Shown in pieces: positions 45,758 to 54,919 of a DNA stretch of 64,000 nucleotides. Both the position numbers and the translations under genes were made by a program. This DNA comes from Nitrincola alkalilacustris (GTDB lineage Bacteria; Pseudomonadota; Gammaproteobacteria; Pseudomonadales; Balneatricaceae): positions 1 to 64,000 of the forward strand of contig NZ_WBOM01000005.1 in NCBI RefSeq assembly GCF_008973755.1, given 5' to 3'. The stretch's first letter is position 1; every line of letters starts with the position of its first letter. The notes beneath the pieces are model-generated. The model made no database searches, was not told the DNA's origin, and saw nothing but the letters and a program-made list of their open reading frames with translations.

Positions 45758-48043
45758 ATGGATCAAAACACAGCCATACAACTTCTGAATCAGCGCATCG
45801 CCCTGGAGAAGCTGATCAGCCACATCTCCTCCTCGCTGGTAGTCTGTTCACCAGATAACCTGGATGACGGGATCAGGCAGGTGCTTGCCCAGATCGCGGA
45901 GTATACGGATACCGATCGCACCTATCTGTTCCAGATACGTGATGATCCACCCTTTGCAGATAACACACATGAATGGTGTGCACCTGGAATTGCAACTCAG
46001 ATAGATGAGCTGCAGAACCTGCCGTTTACCGACGACTTCCGGATTGCCATGCTTATCCGTCAGCATAAGACTGTCTTTATCGAGGATGTTGCCCTGTTAC
46101 CCGCTGAGTGGGAAGCAGATAAGGCACTGCTCAACTCCCAGAGTATTCTGTCCATGCTGGCGGTACCGATGCTGTCGGATGCACGACTGGTCGGATTTAT
46201 CGGGGTAGATGCCGTTCGCAAGAAACGCAACTGGAGTGGGGATGATATCTCGCTGCTCCGGCTTGTGGGTGAGATTATTACCCACACGCTGGAACGAAAA
46301 CGGGCACTGGAGCTACTTCAGGAGCGCGAATCGCGCTTTCGTTATCTGTTTGAACAGATCCCTTCGATCGCTGTGCAGGGTTATGACAGTGAGCGCCGTG
46401 TATTCATGTGGAACAAGGCCAGTGAGCATCTATACGGTTATACCGAAGAGGAAGCCTCGGGACGGTGCATTGAGGATCTTATCATTCCACATGAGGCACG
46501 CGAGATGGTCAAGGAGGCGCACAGGCAATGGGTTCAGGCCGGGCAGCCGATACCGGCAGGAGAGGAGCATCTGTTGCGCAAGGATGGCACGCTGATCAAT
46601 GTATTTTCCAGCCATGTGATGCATCGAACGCTGGCCGGTGAGCATGAGATGTACTGTGTTGATATTGACCTGACCGAGCTGAATCAGGCGATGTCGATAG
46701 TCGCGGAGCGTGAGAAACAGCTCGAGAAACTGGCCCACTTTGACCCTCTGACTGGGCTTCCCAACCGCATACTGCTGTCTGATCGGCTTCGACAGATGAT
46801 GAGTCAGTCCAAACGCAGTGAGCAACTGGTTGCAGTGGCTTATCTGGATCTGGATGGTTTCAAACAGATCAATGACAGCTTCGGACATGAGTTGGGAGAC
46901 GAATTGCTGCGCAAAGTGGCTGTCGAGATGGAGTCTGCCCTGCGCGAGCAGGATACTCTGGCTCGTATCGGGGGCGATGAGTTTGTGGCGGTTATCGGAG
47001 GACTGTCGCAGATCCAGGAGTGTGATCCTATTCTGCAGCGCCTGCTGGCAACGGCGGCCGATATCTACGAGATCAATGGGCAGTACCTGAACGTCTCGGC
47101 CAGTATTGGTGTCACCTTTTATCCGCTGGATCCGGTTGAGGCGGATCAACTCATGAGACATGCCGATCAGGCAATGTATCAGGCCAAACAGGCGGGCAAA
47201 AACCGTTATCAGCTGTTTGATATTCGCCTGGAAGAGGAGATACGTGAGAAGCAGTCATTGCTTTGGGAGCTGGGGCGTGCGCTGAAGCGTCATGAGTTTG
47301 TGCTCTATTATCAACCCAAGGTGAATATGAGCAACGGTGCCCTGATAGGTGCTGAGGCGCTGATCCGGTGGCAGCATCCTGACAGGGGGGTGCTGGCTCC
47401 TGCGGCCTTCATGCCGGTGACGGAAGATCATCAGATCGGTATCGAGCTGGGCAAGTGGGTGCTGAATCAGGCGCTCGCGCAGATGGATGCCTGGCGCAGG
47501 CAGGGCTTTATCTGTCCGGTCAGTATCAATATCAGTGCCCGACAGATCCAGCAGCGGGATTTCACCAGTCTACTGGCCAGTGCGTTGCAGCACTATCCCG
47601 AACTCAATGCGGCTGATCTTGATCTGGAAATGCTCGAAACCAGTGCGCTGGAGGATATCCAGCAGGTGACGCAGGTGATGGAGGAGTGTCATGCACTGGG
47701 GGTGACTTTTTCGCTGGATGATTTCGGGACGGGTTATTCATCGCTATCCTATCTGAAGCGCCTGCCGGTTGATTGCCTGAAGATAGATCAGAGCTTTGTG
47801 CGTGGCATGCTGGATGATCCGGATGATATGTCGATCATACAGGGTGTGTTGGGGCTGGCCTGGGCCTTTAATCTGAAGGTGATAGCCGAAGGGGTGGAAA
47901 CTGCCGCGCATGGTCAGCAACTGCTCACGCTTGGTTGTGAGCTGGCACAGGGCTATGGTATTGCCAGACCCATGCCGGCTGATCGTTTGCCTGTGTGGGC
48001 GGATCAGGAGCTGGCGCAGGCACTTGAGAGCTTCAGGAAGTAG
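45758..48043 (+). CDS. GAF-PAS-GGDEF-EAL cyclic-di-GMP signalling protein
   Basis: This is a 761-residue cytoplasmic protein. GAF (about 25-180), PAS (about 190-310), GGDEF (about 325-490) and EAL (about 500-750) domains are in order. RIGGDEF is intact, and REQD five residues upstream forms the inhibitory I-site RxxD, so diguanylate cyclase activity is plausible. The EAL domain keeps GAEALIRW, NISARQ and DDFGTGYSS, so phosphodiesterase activity is also plausible. Which dominates is unknown. The start could be TTG 45752 or ATG 45758; neither has a good ribosome-binding site. Confidence 0.9.
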   Translation: MDQNTAIQLLNQRIALEKLISHISSSLVVCSPDNLDDGIRQVLAQIAEYTDTDRTYLFQIRDDPPFADNTHEWCAPGIATQIDELQNLPFTDDFRIAMLIRQHKTVFIEDVALLPAEWEADKALLNSQSILSMLAVPMLSDARLVGFIGVDAVRKKRNWSGDDISLLRLVGEIITHTLERKRALELLQERESRFRYLFEQIPSIAVQGYDSERRVFMWNKASEHLYGYTEEEASGRCIEDLIIPHEAREMVKEAHRQWVQAGQPIPAGEEHLLRKDGTLINVFSSHVMHRTLAGEHEMYCVDIDLTELNQAMSIVAEREKQLEKLAHFDPLTGLPNRILLSDRLRQMMSQSKRSEQLVAVAYLDLDGFKQINDSFGHELGDELLRKVAVEMESALREQDTLARIGGDEFVAVIGGLSQIQECDPILQRLLATAADIYEINGQYLNVSASIGVTFYPLDPVEADQLMRHADQAMYQAKQAGKNRYQLFDIRLEEEIREKQSLLWELGRALKRHEFVLYYQPKVNMSNGALIGAEALIRWQHPDRGVLAPAAFMPVTEDHQIGIELGKWVLNQALAQMDAWRRQGFICPVSINISARQIQQRDFTSLLASALQHYPELNAADLDLEMLETSALEDIQQVTQVMEECHALGVTFSLDDFGTGYSSLSYLKRLPVDCLKIDQSFVRGMLDDPDDMSIIQGVLGLAWAFNLKVIAEGVETAAHGQQLLTLGCELAQGYGIARPMPADRLPVWADQELAQALESFRK

Positions 48044-48047
48044 ATAA

Positions 48048-48062
48048 CTGAATTGGATTCAG
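48048..48062. terminator. Small hairpin between convergent GGDEF-EAL and gntR genes
   Basis: CTGAAT (48048-48053) and ATTCAG (48057-48062) form a perfect stem with a TGG loop between two convergent stop codons. No T run follows on either strand. Confidence 0.35.
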
Positions 48063-49105
48063 GCACTTTCCCGCCGCATCAGTTGGAACCCCAGATCCAC
48101 AATTGCCGGTTCTGGTTGCTCCCCTTTAAGTCGCTTCAACATCATCTCGGCTGCCGTCTTGCCCATCTCATAGAGTGGAATGGATATGGAGGTGAGCGAG
48201 GGGTTGATACAGGCTGACTGCTCCAGATCGTTGAAACCGCTGATGGCGATCTGCTGTGGCATGCGCAGATGGCGGCGCTGGCACTCATAGATGGCGCCAT
48301 AGGCAAGGTCATCGTTACAGCAGAATACCGCGTCGGTATCCGGGAATCGCACCAGCAGTTCAGCCAGTAGTTGTCCACCGAGCTGAACAGAGGAAGGCTT
48401 CGGGTTGGCGATGATCTGTTCCGGTGCGTCGGGGCGGCGCTCGCGCAATCGATGACTGAAGCCTTGAATACGATGCTGGGTACGCTCATCCAACTGCGAG
48501 GCGATAACACTGATCTGCTGATACCCCTGATCAATCAGATAGTCTGCCATGGCGGCACCGGCATCGAAGTGCGAGATGCCGACGCACATATCCAGCGGCG
48601 GTCGGGTATCGGTTTCCATCATCTGTACGATGGGCAGGCCGCTCATTCTCAGGCGCTGCTCCGTTTCTTCCGTCATCTCAAGCCCGGTGATGATAAAGCC
48701 ATCGGGCATATGCGTCAGAAACTTCTCGATCAGACTCTCTTCCTGCTGCAGCGAGTAGTAGGTGTTGCCGATCAGCATGTCGTAGTTACGGGGAGTGCAG
48801 ACATCATAGATCCCCTTGATCACATTGCTGAATACGGCGTTGGAGACTGACGGGATGATCACCGCCAGTGTCTGAGTGGCATTGCTGGCCAGTGAGCGGG
48901 CGGCACGATTGGGGACATAGCCGGTTTCTAGAATCGCAGCACGGATGCGTTCGCGCAGGGCAGGGGAGACTTTGTCGGGGTCGTTAAGGGCGCGTGAAAC
49001 CGTGATGGCGCTGACGCCTACGCGCTGGGCGACATCTTCAAGTCTGGCGCGGCCCTTACCACGATGGCCGATTTTCCCCGCTGTCTTCATCCGCGCTGCC
49101 TTCAT
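48059..49105 (-). CDS. gntR: LacI family repressor, probable gluconate regulator GntR
   Basis: This 348-residue LacI-type repressor has an HTH at residues 20-65 (RLEDVAQRVGVSAITVSRALND) and a periplasmic-binding-protein-like effector domain. The linked gluconokinase and TRAP transporter, and operators matching the LacI/GntR palindrome, support gluconate as inducer. The ATG at 49105 has AGGA 8 nt upstream. It is last in the operon, giving autoregulation by the operon promoter. Confidence 0.9.
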   Translation of the reverse strand: MKAARMKTAGKIGHRGKGRARLEDVAQRVGVSAITVSRALNDPDKVSPALRERIRAAILETGYVPNRAARSLASNATQTLAVIIPSVSNAVFSNVIKGIYDVCTPRNYDMLIGNTYYSLQQEESLIEKFLTHMPDGFIITGLEMTEETEQRLRMSGLPIVQMMETDTRPPLDMCVGISHFDAGAAMADYLIDQGYQQISVIASQLDERTQHRIQGFSHRLRERRPDAPEQIIANPKPSSVQLGGQLLAELLVRFPDTDAVFCCNDDLAYGAIYECQRRHLRMPQQIAISGFNDLEQSACINPSLTSISIPLYEMGKTAAEMMLKRLKGEQPEPAIVDLGFQLMRRESA

Positions 49106-49131
49106 CCGCGATAGTCCTGTTTAGCCAGCCG

Positions 49132-49716
49132 TCATGGCTTGCCTTTATGCTGATCAGCGCCAGAGCGCTCGGTGAATGATTCTACCGACATCCCGGGTGT
49201 GAGTGTAGTGTGTTGATTCTGCAGCCATTGCAGAATACTGGTAAGCATCTCATCAATTGATTGATTGATCGACAAGGTCAGGCAGCGCTCTTCAGGACCT
49301 GGTTCTTCAAGGTCATTGAGCTGAGTCTGCAGCAGTGCAATGTTCATATAGTGCCCCTGACGGGACTGCATTCGGTTTCTGAGGGTGGCCTCATCGCCCT
49401 GTAGATAGATGAACAGCAGATCGCCAGCCTGTTTACGCAACTGGTCCCGATAGATACGTTTCAGGCTTGAACAGGCCAGAATACACTGTTGATCCTTTTG
49501 CGTATGCTGTTGGATCTGTTCGGCAAGCGTTTGCAGCCAGGGGATTCGATCCTGATCATTCAGAGGCGTGCCGGCGGTCATCTTGCGCACATTCTCCGGC
49601 GAGTGATATCGATCACCTTCCAGAAACACGCCACCAAGACGGGTTGCCAGATGCTCGGCAAGGGTGCTTTTGCCCGAACCGCACACGCCCATTACAACGA
49701 TATTCGTTTTTATCAT
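49132..49716 (-). CDS. gntK: Gluconokinase
   Basis: This 194-residue thermoresistant-type gluconokinase phosphorylates gluconate to 6-phosphogluconate, feeding the Entner-Doudoroff or pentose phosphate route. The P-loop VMGVCGSGKSTLAEHL is at residues 8-23. The gluconate-contact segment FLEGDRYHSPENVRKM follows, then ACSSLKRIYRDQLR. About 20 extra residues at the C-terminus (SFTERSGADQHKGKP) exceed the usual 175. It lies 26 nt upstream of gntR in the direction of transcription. Confidence 0.95.
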   Translation of the reverse strand: MIKTNIVVMGVCGSGKSTLAEHLATRLGGVFLEGDRYHSPENVRKMTAGTPLNDQDRIPWLQTLAEQIQQHTQKDQQCILACSSLKRIYRDQLRKQAGDLLFIYLQGDEATLRNRMQSRQGHYMNIALLQTQLNDLEEPGPEERCLTLSINQSIDEMLTSILQWLQNQHTTLTPGMSVESFTERSGADQHKGKP

Positions 49717-49733
49717 CTTCAGTTCAGCTCGGA

Positions 49734-49764
49734 AAAAGGACCCTGAAGCGGCATTGCTTCAGGG
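49734..49764 (-). terminator. Intra-operon terminator between dctP and gntK
   Basis: CCCTGAAGC (49741-49749) pairs perfectly with GCTTCAGGG (49756-49764) around a 6-nt loop. On the minus strand TCC and TTTTT follow. It likely lowers gntK-gntR expression relative to the transporter genes. Confidence 0.75.
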
Positions 49765-49833
49765 CCAATCCATGGTGACATGGCTTACAGAGTTAATGAG
49801 TTACAGAGTTAACAGTTGGATTCGACAGGCGTG

Positions 49834-50856
49834 TCAGTTGCTGCTGACACTGTTATCTGTTCTGATCTCGGTCAGCGCTTGCTGCAGGCTGTTCCACAGA
49901 TCCACACCTACCGCTTCGGCGATGTTCTTATTGACATCGGTCAGTTGCGCTCGCATGCGCTCGACCTCATCACTGCTCAACTCATTCACTTTCATCCCTT
50001 TTTCCTGAAGTTCGCTCAGTGCGCGGGCTGCTTCTTCACGGGTATCCTGACGCTCAAAGTCACGTGCCGTGATGGCCGCTTCAAGCAGAATGTCGCGCTC
50101 TGCCTGCGACAGACGATCCCAGAAGCGCTTGCTCACCAGTACGATCCAGGGGCTGTAGACATGGTTGGTAACGGTCAGATATTCCTGAACCTCATAGAAT
50201 TTACTGGAGAGAATGGTGTTGTAGGGGTTCTCCTGACCATCGACGGTGCGGGTTTCCAGTGCAGTGAAGAGTTCTGAAAAGGCCATCGGCACGGCGTTGG
50301 CCCCCAGTGTTTTGAAGCTGTCGAGAAAGACATTGTTCTGCATCACACGCAGACGTATGCCATCCAGATCTTCCAGTGTCTCCACCGGGCGGCGACTGTT
50401 GGTCAGGTTGCGAAAACCGTTTTCCCAGTAGACCAGACCGATCAACCCTTTCTCTTCCAGTTTATCCATGACCTGTTGTCCGACAGGGCCATCCAGAATC
50501 ACGTCTGCCTCTTCTGCACTGTTGAACAGAAAAGGGGTATCCCAGATCGCCATCTCGGGCACGATACCGACCAGTGTTGCGGTGGAGCCGACCATCATCT
50601 CCTGCGCCCCACCGAGCAGCGCCTGCTGCATCTGCACATCGGAGCCCAGTGTGGCACCACCGAAGGGGCGGATGCGCAGCTTGCCATCCGACAGGCGGCC
50701 CACCTCTTCAGCAAACAGTTTGGTGGCGCGGCCCTGGTTGGAGTTTTCATTCAGGCCATAACCGAAACGTATCTGACGCGACTGGATATCTGCGATGGCA
50801 GTCGAGGCTACACAGAGGCCAACCAGGCCGGCGATGAACAGGGTTTTTATTTTCAT
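49834..50856 (-). CDS. TRAP transporter substrate-binding protein DctP, probable gluconate
   Basis: This 340-residue periplasmic binding protein of the DctP family has a signal peptide (1-22, cleavage after STAIA). Family features include the RIRPFGGATLGSDVQMQQALLGG segment and GIRLRVMQN, which holds the arginine that anchors the ligand carboxylate. The operon context (gluconokinase, LacI-family repressor) suggests gluconate, but a related sugar acid is possible. Confidence 0.92.
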   Translation of the reverse strand: MKIKTLFIAGLVGLCVASTAIADIQSRQIRFGYGLNENSNQGRATKLFAEEVGRLSDGKLRIRPFGGATLGSDVQMQQALLGGAQEMMVGSTATLVGIVPEMAIWDTPFLFNSAEEADVILDGPVGQQVMDKLEEKGLIGLVYWENGFRNLTNSRRPVETLEDLDGIRLRVMQNNVFLDSFKTLGANAVPMAFSELFTALETRTVDGQENPYNTILSSKFYEVQEYLTVTNHVYSPWIVLVSKRFWDRLSQAERDILLEAAITARDFERQDTREEAARALSELQEKGMKVNELSSDEVERMRAQLTDVNKNIAEAVGVDLWNSLQQALTEIRTDNSVSSN

Positions 50857-50909
50857 TATTGATTCCTCATTTTATTCAGATGTGTGTTGTCAGTTTTTCG
50901 GTTTGTGGA

Positions 50910-52187
50910 TCATGAGAGCCATTTCAGTGGCCAGATAACGATCTGCGGGAACAGGATCAGCAGTCCCAGCAGCACGATATAAGCGGTGATGAATGGCAGC
51001 ACGCCGCGCACCACCGATTCCATCGGCATCTTGCCGACGCCGGACACCACATTCAGCACAGTGCCGACCGGTGGTGTGATCAATCCGACACAGCCAGCCA
51101 TGATGAACATCAGCCCGAAATAGACCGGATCGACACCGGCTGCGGCAGCCATCGGTGCCAGAACCGGAGCCAGAATCAGGATGGATGGCGTCAGATCCAT
51201 CACCATGCCGATCACCAGCAGGAAGAGCACGACGCCCAGCATGAACAGTATCGGTTTATCCAGAATCGGACCGAACAGCTCAATCAACTGATTGGGCAGA
51301 TCCGCCAGCGTGATCATGTAGGAGGAGGCCATCGCTGCCCCGGCCAGAAACATCACCACAGAGGTGGTCTTGGAGGCGCGTACCATCACCTGATAGACAC
51401 CAGCCAGATTCAGCTCGCGGTACACCAGCGTAGTGATGATCAGGGCATACACGGCTGCAACCACGGCGGCTTCTGTCGGTGTGAAGATACCGCCGCGCAG
51501 TCCGCCGATTATGATGATCGGCAGCAGCAGGGCCCAGATGCTGCGGCGCAGTACCAGCAGACGTTCATGCCAGCTCTGTTTCTCTGCCACCGGCAGATTC
51601 TTGTCGCGCACGATCCAGCCCCAGGCCACCGCTATTGCAGCAGCCATCAGAATGCCCGGTACGATACCGGCCAGAAACAGCTGACTGATCGACGTATTAG
51701 TCGTGACACCATAGATAATGAAGGGCATGGAGGGTGGAATGATCGGGCCGATGATACCGCCGGATGCGATCAACCCTGCGCTGCTGCCTGCAGGATAGTT
51801 CTGGCGCCGCATCATCGGCAGCAAAAGCGTTGCCAGAGCGGCTGAATCGGCAATTGCCGAACCACTCATGGATGCCAGCAGCACTGATGCGCCTATCGCG
51901 ACATAACCCAGCCCGCCTTTGACATGGCCGAAGAAGGCGCGTGCCAGATCGACGATACGCTGTGACAGCCCACCAGCGGTCATCAACTCACCGGCCAGTA
52001 CGAAAAAGGGCACTGCCAGCAGCGGGAAGTTGTCAAACCCTGCCTGAACATTCTGTGCCAGCAATTGTGCGTTGAAAAAGTCGAGGTGATACATCAGTGC
52101 AACAGCCGTCATCATCAGCGCGAAAGCGATGGGGATGCCGATGCTCATGGCGCTGAAGAGTACGACCAGAAAAATTGCGATAGCCAT
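50910..52187 (-). CDS. TRAP transporter large permease DctM
   Basis: This 425-residue membrane protein with about 12 helices is the ion-coupled channel of the TRAP system. It contains PIIPPSMPFIIYG and the GLITPPVGTVLNVV segment, both conserved in DctM proteins. The ATG at 52187 follows dctQ by 10 bp. An upstream in-frame extension would run into dctQ. Confidence 0.94.
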   Translation of the reverse strand: MAIAIFLVVLFSAMSIGIPIAFALMMTAVALMYHLDFFNAQLLAQNVQAGFDNFPLLAVPFFVLAGELMTAGGLSQRIVDLARAFFGHVKGGLGYVAIGASVLLASMSGSAIADSAALATLLLPMMRRQNYPAGSSAGLIASGGIIGPIIPPSMPFIIYGVTTNTSISQLFLAGIVPGILMAAAIAVAWGWIVRDKNLPVAEKQSWHERLLVLRRSIWALLLPIIIIGGLRGGIFTPTEAAVVAAVYALIITTLVYRELNLAGVYQVMVRASKTTSVVMFLAGAAMASSYMITLADLPNQLIELFGPILDKPILFMLGVVLFLLVIGMVMDLTPSILILAPVLAPMAAAAGVDPVYFGLMFIMAGCVGLITPPVGTVLNVVSGVGKMPMESVVRGVLPFITAYIVLLGLLILFPQIVIWPLKWLS

Positions 52188-52197
52188 GATCAGTTCC

Positions 52198-52737
52198 TCA
52201 ATGCCGTGCAGAATCAGTTGCAGATGAGTCGGGTGCAGATGACGTGGTGGCCAGCTCTGGGCCACGCAGGGTCTGCCAGCTTTCACGCAGCAGAAGTAGC
52301 AGCATGCAGGCCGCCATCAGCAGGATGGCACCGGCGGCCAGCCCGAGCGGATAGCCCAGCACCGGGCTGCGGCTGTTGATGCCAACCATCACCTGATCCC
52401 AGGCACCGCTGATCAGCAGACAAAGAACGGCCAGGACCAACACACGACCCGTCCATAGACAGATGATCTGTGCCTTGCGGGGCAGGCGGGTGACCAGCAG
52501 ATCAAACACCAGATGCTCTTTGTCGGCACTGGCCAGAATCGAACCAACACAGACCAGCCAGACAAACAGCAGGCGGGCGATCTCTTCATAACCGGACAGG
52601 CCAGAGTTGAACAGATAGCGCAGGACAACATTAAGGAAAACAGCGCAGACCATGCCGAACATGCTCAGTGCCAGCATCGCTTCGGCGGCGCGACGTATCA
52701 GAGAAGCGGGGGGCTTCTGATGAGAGGTGTCAGTCAT
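52198..52737 (-). CDS. TRAP transporter small permease DctQ
   Basis: This 179-residue four-helix membrane protein (helices near 17-39, 53-71, 92-112 and 132-150) bridges binding protein and large permease. The segments NVVLRYLFNSGLSGYEEIARLLFVWLV and KEHLVFDLL are typical of DctQ. The ATG at 52737 has AAGAG upstream. It is first in the gluconate operon, directly below the downstream operator. Confidence 0.9.
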   Translation of the reverse strand: MTDTSHQKPPASLIRRAAEAMLALSMFGMVCAVFLNVVLRYLFNSGLSGYEEIARLLFVWLVCVGSILASADKEHLVFDLLVTRLPRKAQIICLWTGRVLVLAVLCLLISGAWDQVMVGINSRSPVLGYPLGLAAGAILLMAACMLLLLLRESWQTLRGPELATTSSAPDSSATDSARH

Positions 52738-52757
52738 TGTGGATCTCTTATTTTTAT

Positions 52758-52771
52758 TGATAGCGCTAACA
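52758..52771 (-). promoter_or_regulatory. Downstream gluconate operator
   Basis: TGATAGCGCTAACA (52758-52771) is a near-perfect LacI-family palindrome lying between the promoter and dctQ, about 40 nt below the expected transcription start. Confidence 0.75.
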
Positions 52772-52811
52772 TTTCTACATAAAAGCATTTATCAGCTCAT
52801 TCGTTAGGCTA

Positions 52812-52840
52812 AAAGTAGTTCCATAGGGATAAGATGTCAA
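52812..52840 (-). promoter_or_regulatory. Sigma-70 promoter of the gluconate operon
   Basis: On the minus strand the -35 box TTGACA occupies 52840-52835. The -10 box TACTTT occupies 52817-52812, with a 17-nt spacer. The start is expected near 52805. The promoter lies between the two operators. Confidence 0.75.
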
Positions 52841-52855
52841 CGGTTTGATGGAAAA

Positions 52856-52873
52856 AATGTTAGCGCTAACATT
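52856..52873 (-). promoter_or_regulatory. Upstream gluconate operator
   Basis: AATGTTAGCGCTAACATT (52856-52873) is an 18-bp perfect palindrome upstream of the -35 box. Its centre is 100 bp from that of the downstream operator. Confidence 0.8.
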
Positions 52874-52896
52874 GAGGGGGGTTAATTTTCCAGACA

Positions 52897-52926
52897 CCTC
52901 CATTATTCAACAGTGTGTAATGGAGG
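52897..52926 (-). terminator. Hairpin after dppF
   Basis: CCTCCATT (52897-52904) pairs perfectly with AATGGAGG (52919-52926). It lies 15 bp after the dppF stop and 24 bp before the gluconate operator. No T run follows, so termination may be partial. Confidence 0.5.
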
Positions 52927-52940
52927 CTCCGGTATGTCGG

Positions 52941-53951
52941 CTAATCGGGCCTGCTGATCGCTCCAGGGTGAAGCTCATTCAATGGGAAATGGCAACGTAC
53001 AAGGTTAGCGGCGTTGGTATGAGTCTCAAGATCCGGCATAACTCTGGAGCATTGTGCTTTTGCCCAAGGGCATCGGGTATGGAACTCACATCCTGCCGGG
53101 CGAGAAAGAAGCGAGGGGGTTTCGCCGATCAGTTCGATGCGATGATGGGTTGCATCAGGGTCCGGTGTCGGATTGGCTGATAGCAAAGCCTTGGTGTATG
53201 GGTGAGAGGGTGTATTGAAGATCTCCTCTACACTGCCCACCTCGACCAGTCTTCCCAGGTACATCACGCCGACACGATCAGCAATATGGCGCAGGATGTT
53301 CAGGTTGTGCGTGATAATGATAGTTGTCAGGCCCAGGTCGCGTTTCAGATGATTCATCAGAGTCAGTACCTCTCCCTGCACCGACACATCAAGACCTGCT
53401 GTAGGCTCATCTGCCAGAATCAGCTTCGGCTGCAATGCTATGGCACGTGCAATACCTACACGACGCGCCTGGCCACCTGAGAGTTGATGTGGATATCGAT
53501 CCAGGAATCTACGCGATAGGCCTGCCTTCTCCAACAGGGAGATGGCGGTTTGGTCAGGGTCATTCAGAGCGACAGAATGAATCGCAAAGGGTTCGAGTAT
53601 CAGGCTTCTGACTGTCATTCGAGGGCTCAGTGAACCGGTCGGATCCTGGAACATCATCGCCATTTCGCGGCGTATCTGGGACCAGTCAGGATCTTGGTGT
53701 AATACATGACCATCAAATATTGCTTCACCTGAGGCGATAGACACCAAGCCATTTAAAGCACGTGCCAAGGTGGTTTTCCCCGAGCCGCTTTCGCCGACGA
53801 TCGCAAGGGTTTCGCCCTTATTCAGTTGCAGTGAAACCCCGGCTACTGCATCCACAGAGCGTTTATGCCTGGGTGTAAAGAGTCCTTTGAGCCCGTGATT
53901 GACGGGAAAAGTTACTCTGAGATTGTTTAACTGGAGAAGTGTGTCGTTCAT
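52941..53951 (-). CDS. Dipeptide/oligopeptide ABC transporter ATP-binding protein (DppF/OppF type)
   Basis: This 336-residue ATPase powers peptide-type uptake. Walker A is GESGSGKTT, the signature LSGGQARRVGIARA, Walker B LILADEPTAG and the switch histidine IIITHN. A C-terminal extension with FHTRCPWAKAQC, a cysteine-rich oligopeptide-transporter motif, follows. The start overlaps the DppD-type stop (ATGA). It is the last gene of the transporter operon. Confidence 0.93.
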   Translation of the reverse strand: MNDTLLQLNNLRVTFPVNHGLKGLFTPRHKRSVDAVAGVSLQLNKGETLAIVGESGSGKTTLARALNGLVSIASGEAIFDGHVLHQDPDWSQIRREMAMMFQDPTGSLSPRMTVRSLILEPFAIHSVALNDPDQTAISLLEKAGLSRRFLDRYPHQLSGGQARRVGIARAIALQPKLILADEPTAGLDVSVQGEVLTLMNHLKRDLGLTTIIITHNLNILRHIADRVGVMYLGRLVEVGSVEEIFNTPSHPYTKALLSANPTPDPDATHHRIELIGETPSLLSRPAGCEFHTRCPWAKAQCSRVMPDLETHTNAANLVRCHFPLNELHPGAISRPD

Positions 53952-54919
53952 TGTGCACTCTCTGCATAATGGCATTTAGCCCAGTGATCTGTACTGACCG
54001 CTTGTGCTTCCGGGATCTGCTTCAGGCATTTTTCTGTGGCCAGATCACACCGAAGCCGGAAGATGCAGCCTGGAGGCGGTTGAGTCAGATCGGGCAACTC
54101 ACCGGGGATAGATGGCAGCACATGACTGCGTTCCTTGATCCGCCCGGGATCACACTCCAGGAGTTTGCGTGTATAGGGGTGGGAGGGGGAGCGAAAGATC
54201 TGGCTGACCGGCCCATACTCCACCACTTCACCAGCGTACATGACGATCACTTTTGAACACAACTCGGCAATAACGCCCAGATGATGTGAGATAAACAGGA
54301 TCGAGCAACCTATCTCAGACTGCAGTTCCTGTAGTAGCCTCAGTACCTGTACTTCAAGTGTGGCATCCAGTGCAGTGGTTGGCTCGTCAGCGATTAACAG
54401 CTTTGGTCGCATCATCAACGCCATGGCAATACAGACACGCTGGCGCATGCCCCCTGAGAACTCATGTGGGTAAGCATTGAGGCGCGAAGCAGGATCAGGA
54501 ATGCCAACTTTCTCCAGTATATTGATCACGCGCTTGCGTTTTTCCGCTTTCGATATCTGCTCTCTATGCTGGATATCAATCATCTGCTGCCCAATGGATA
54601 TGACAGGATTAAGAGCCGTCATCGGGTCCTGAAAAACAACGGAGATATCACGGCCACGCAGGGCCTGCATATCGCGTTGGCTGATCTGTAACAGATCCTT
54701 ATCCTGCAGCAAAGCTGAACCAGAGCGCAGGATGGCATTATCTGCCAGCAACCGCATCAGTGATGCGATCAAAGTGGATTTTCCACAGCCGGACTCGCCC
54801 ACAACACCGACAATTTCTCCGGCATCTATGGAGAAGCTGACATCGCGCAGTGCTTGTAATCTGCCGCGTTGAGTTTCGAAATCAACCGATAGGTTTTGTA
54901 CCTGTAGAACAGCTTTCAT
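53948..54919 (-). CDS. Dipeptide/oligopeptide ABC transporter ATP-binding protein (DppD/OppD type)
   Basis: This 323-residue ATPase is the partner of the DppF-type subunit. It has Walker A GESGCGKST, signature FSGGMRQRVCIAMA, Walker B LLIADEPTTALD and ISHHLGVIAE. The C-terminal motif FRLRCDLATEKC has the same cysteine pattern. It overlaps the DppC-type gene by 4 nt. Confidence 0.94.
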   Translation of the reverse strand: MKAVLQVQNLSVDFETQRGRLQALRDVSFSIDAGEIVGVVGESGCGKSTLIASLMRLLADNAILRSGSALLQDKDLLQISQRDMQALRGRDISVVFQDPMTALNPVISIGQQMIDIQHREQISKAEKRKRVINILEKVGIPDPASRLNAYPHEFSGGMRQRVCIAMALMMRPKLLIADEPTTALDATLEVQVLRLLQELQSEIGCSILFISHHLGVIAELCSKVIVMYAGEVVEYGPVSQIFRSPSHPYTRKLLECDPGRIKERSHVLPSIPGELPDLTQPPPGCIFRLRCDLATEKCLKQIPEAQAVSTDHWAKCHYAESAQ

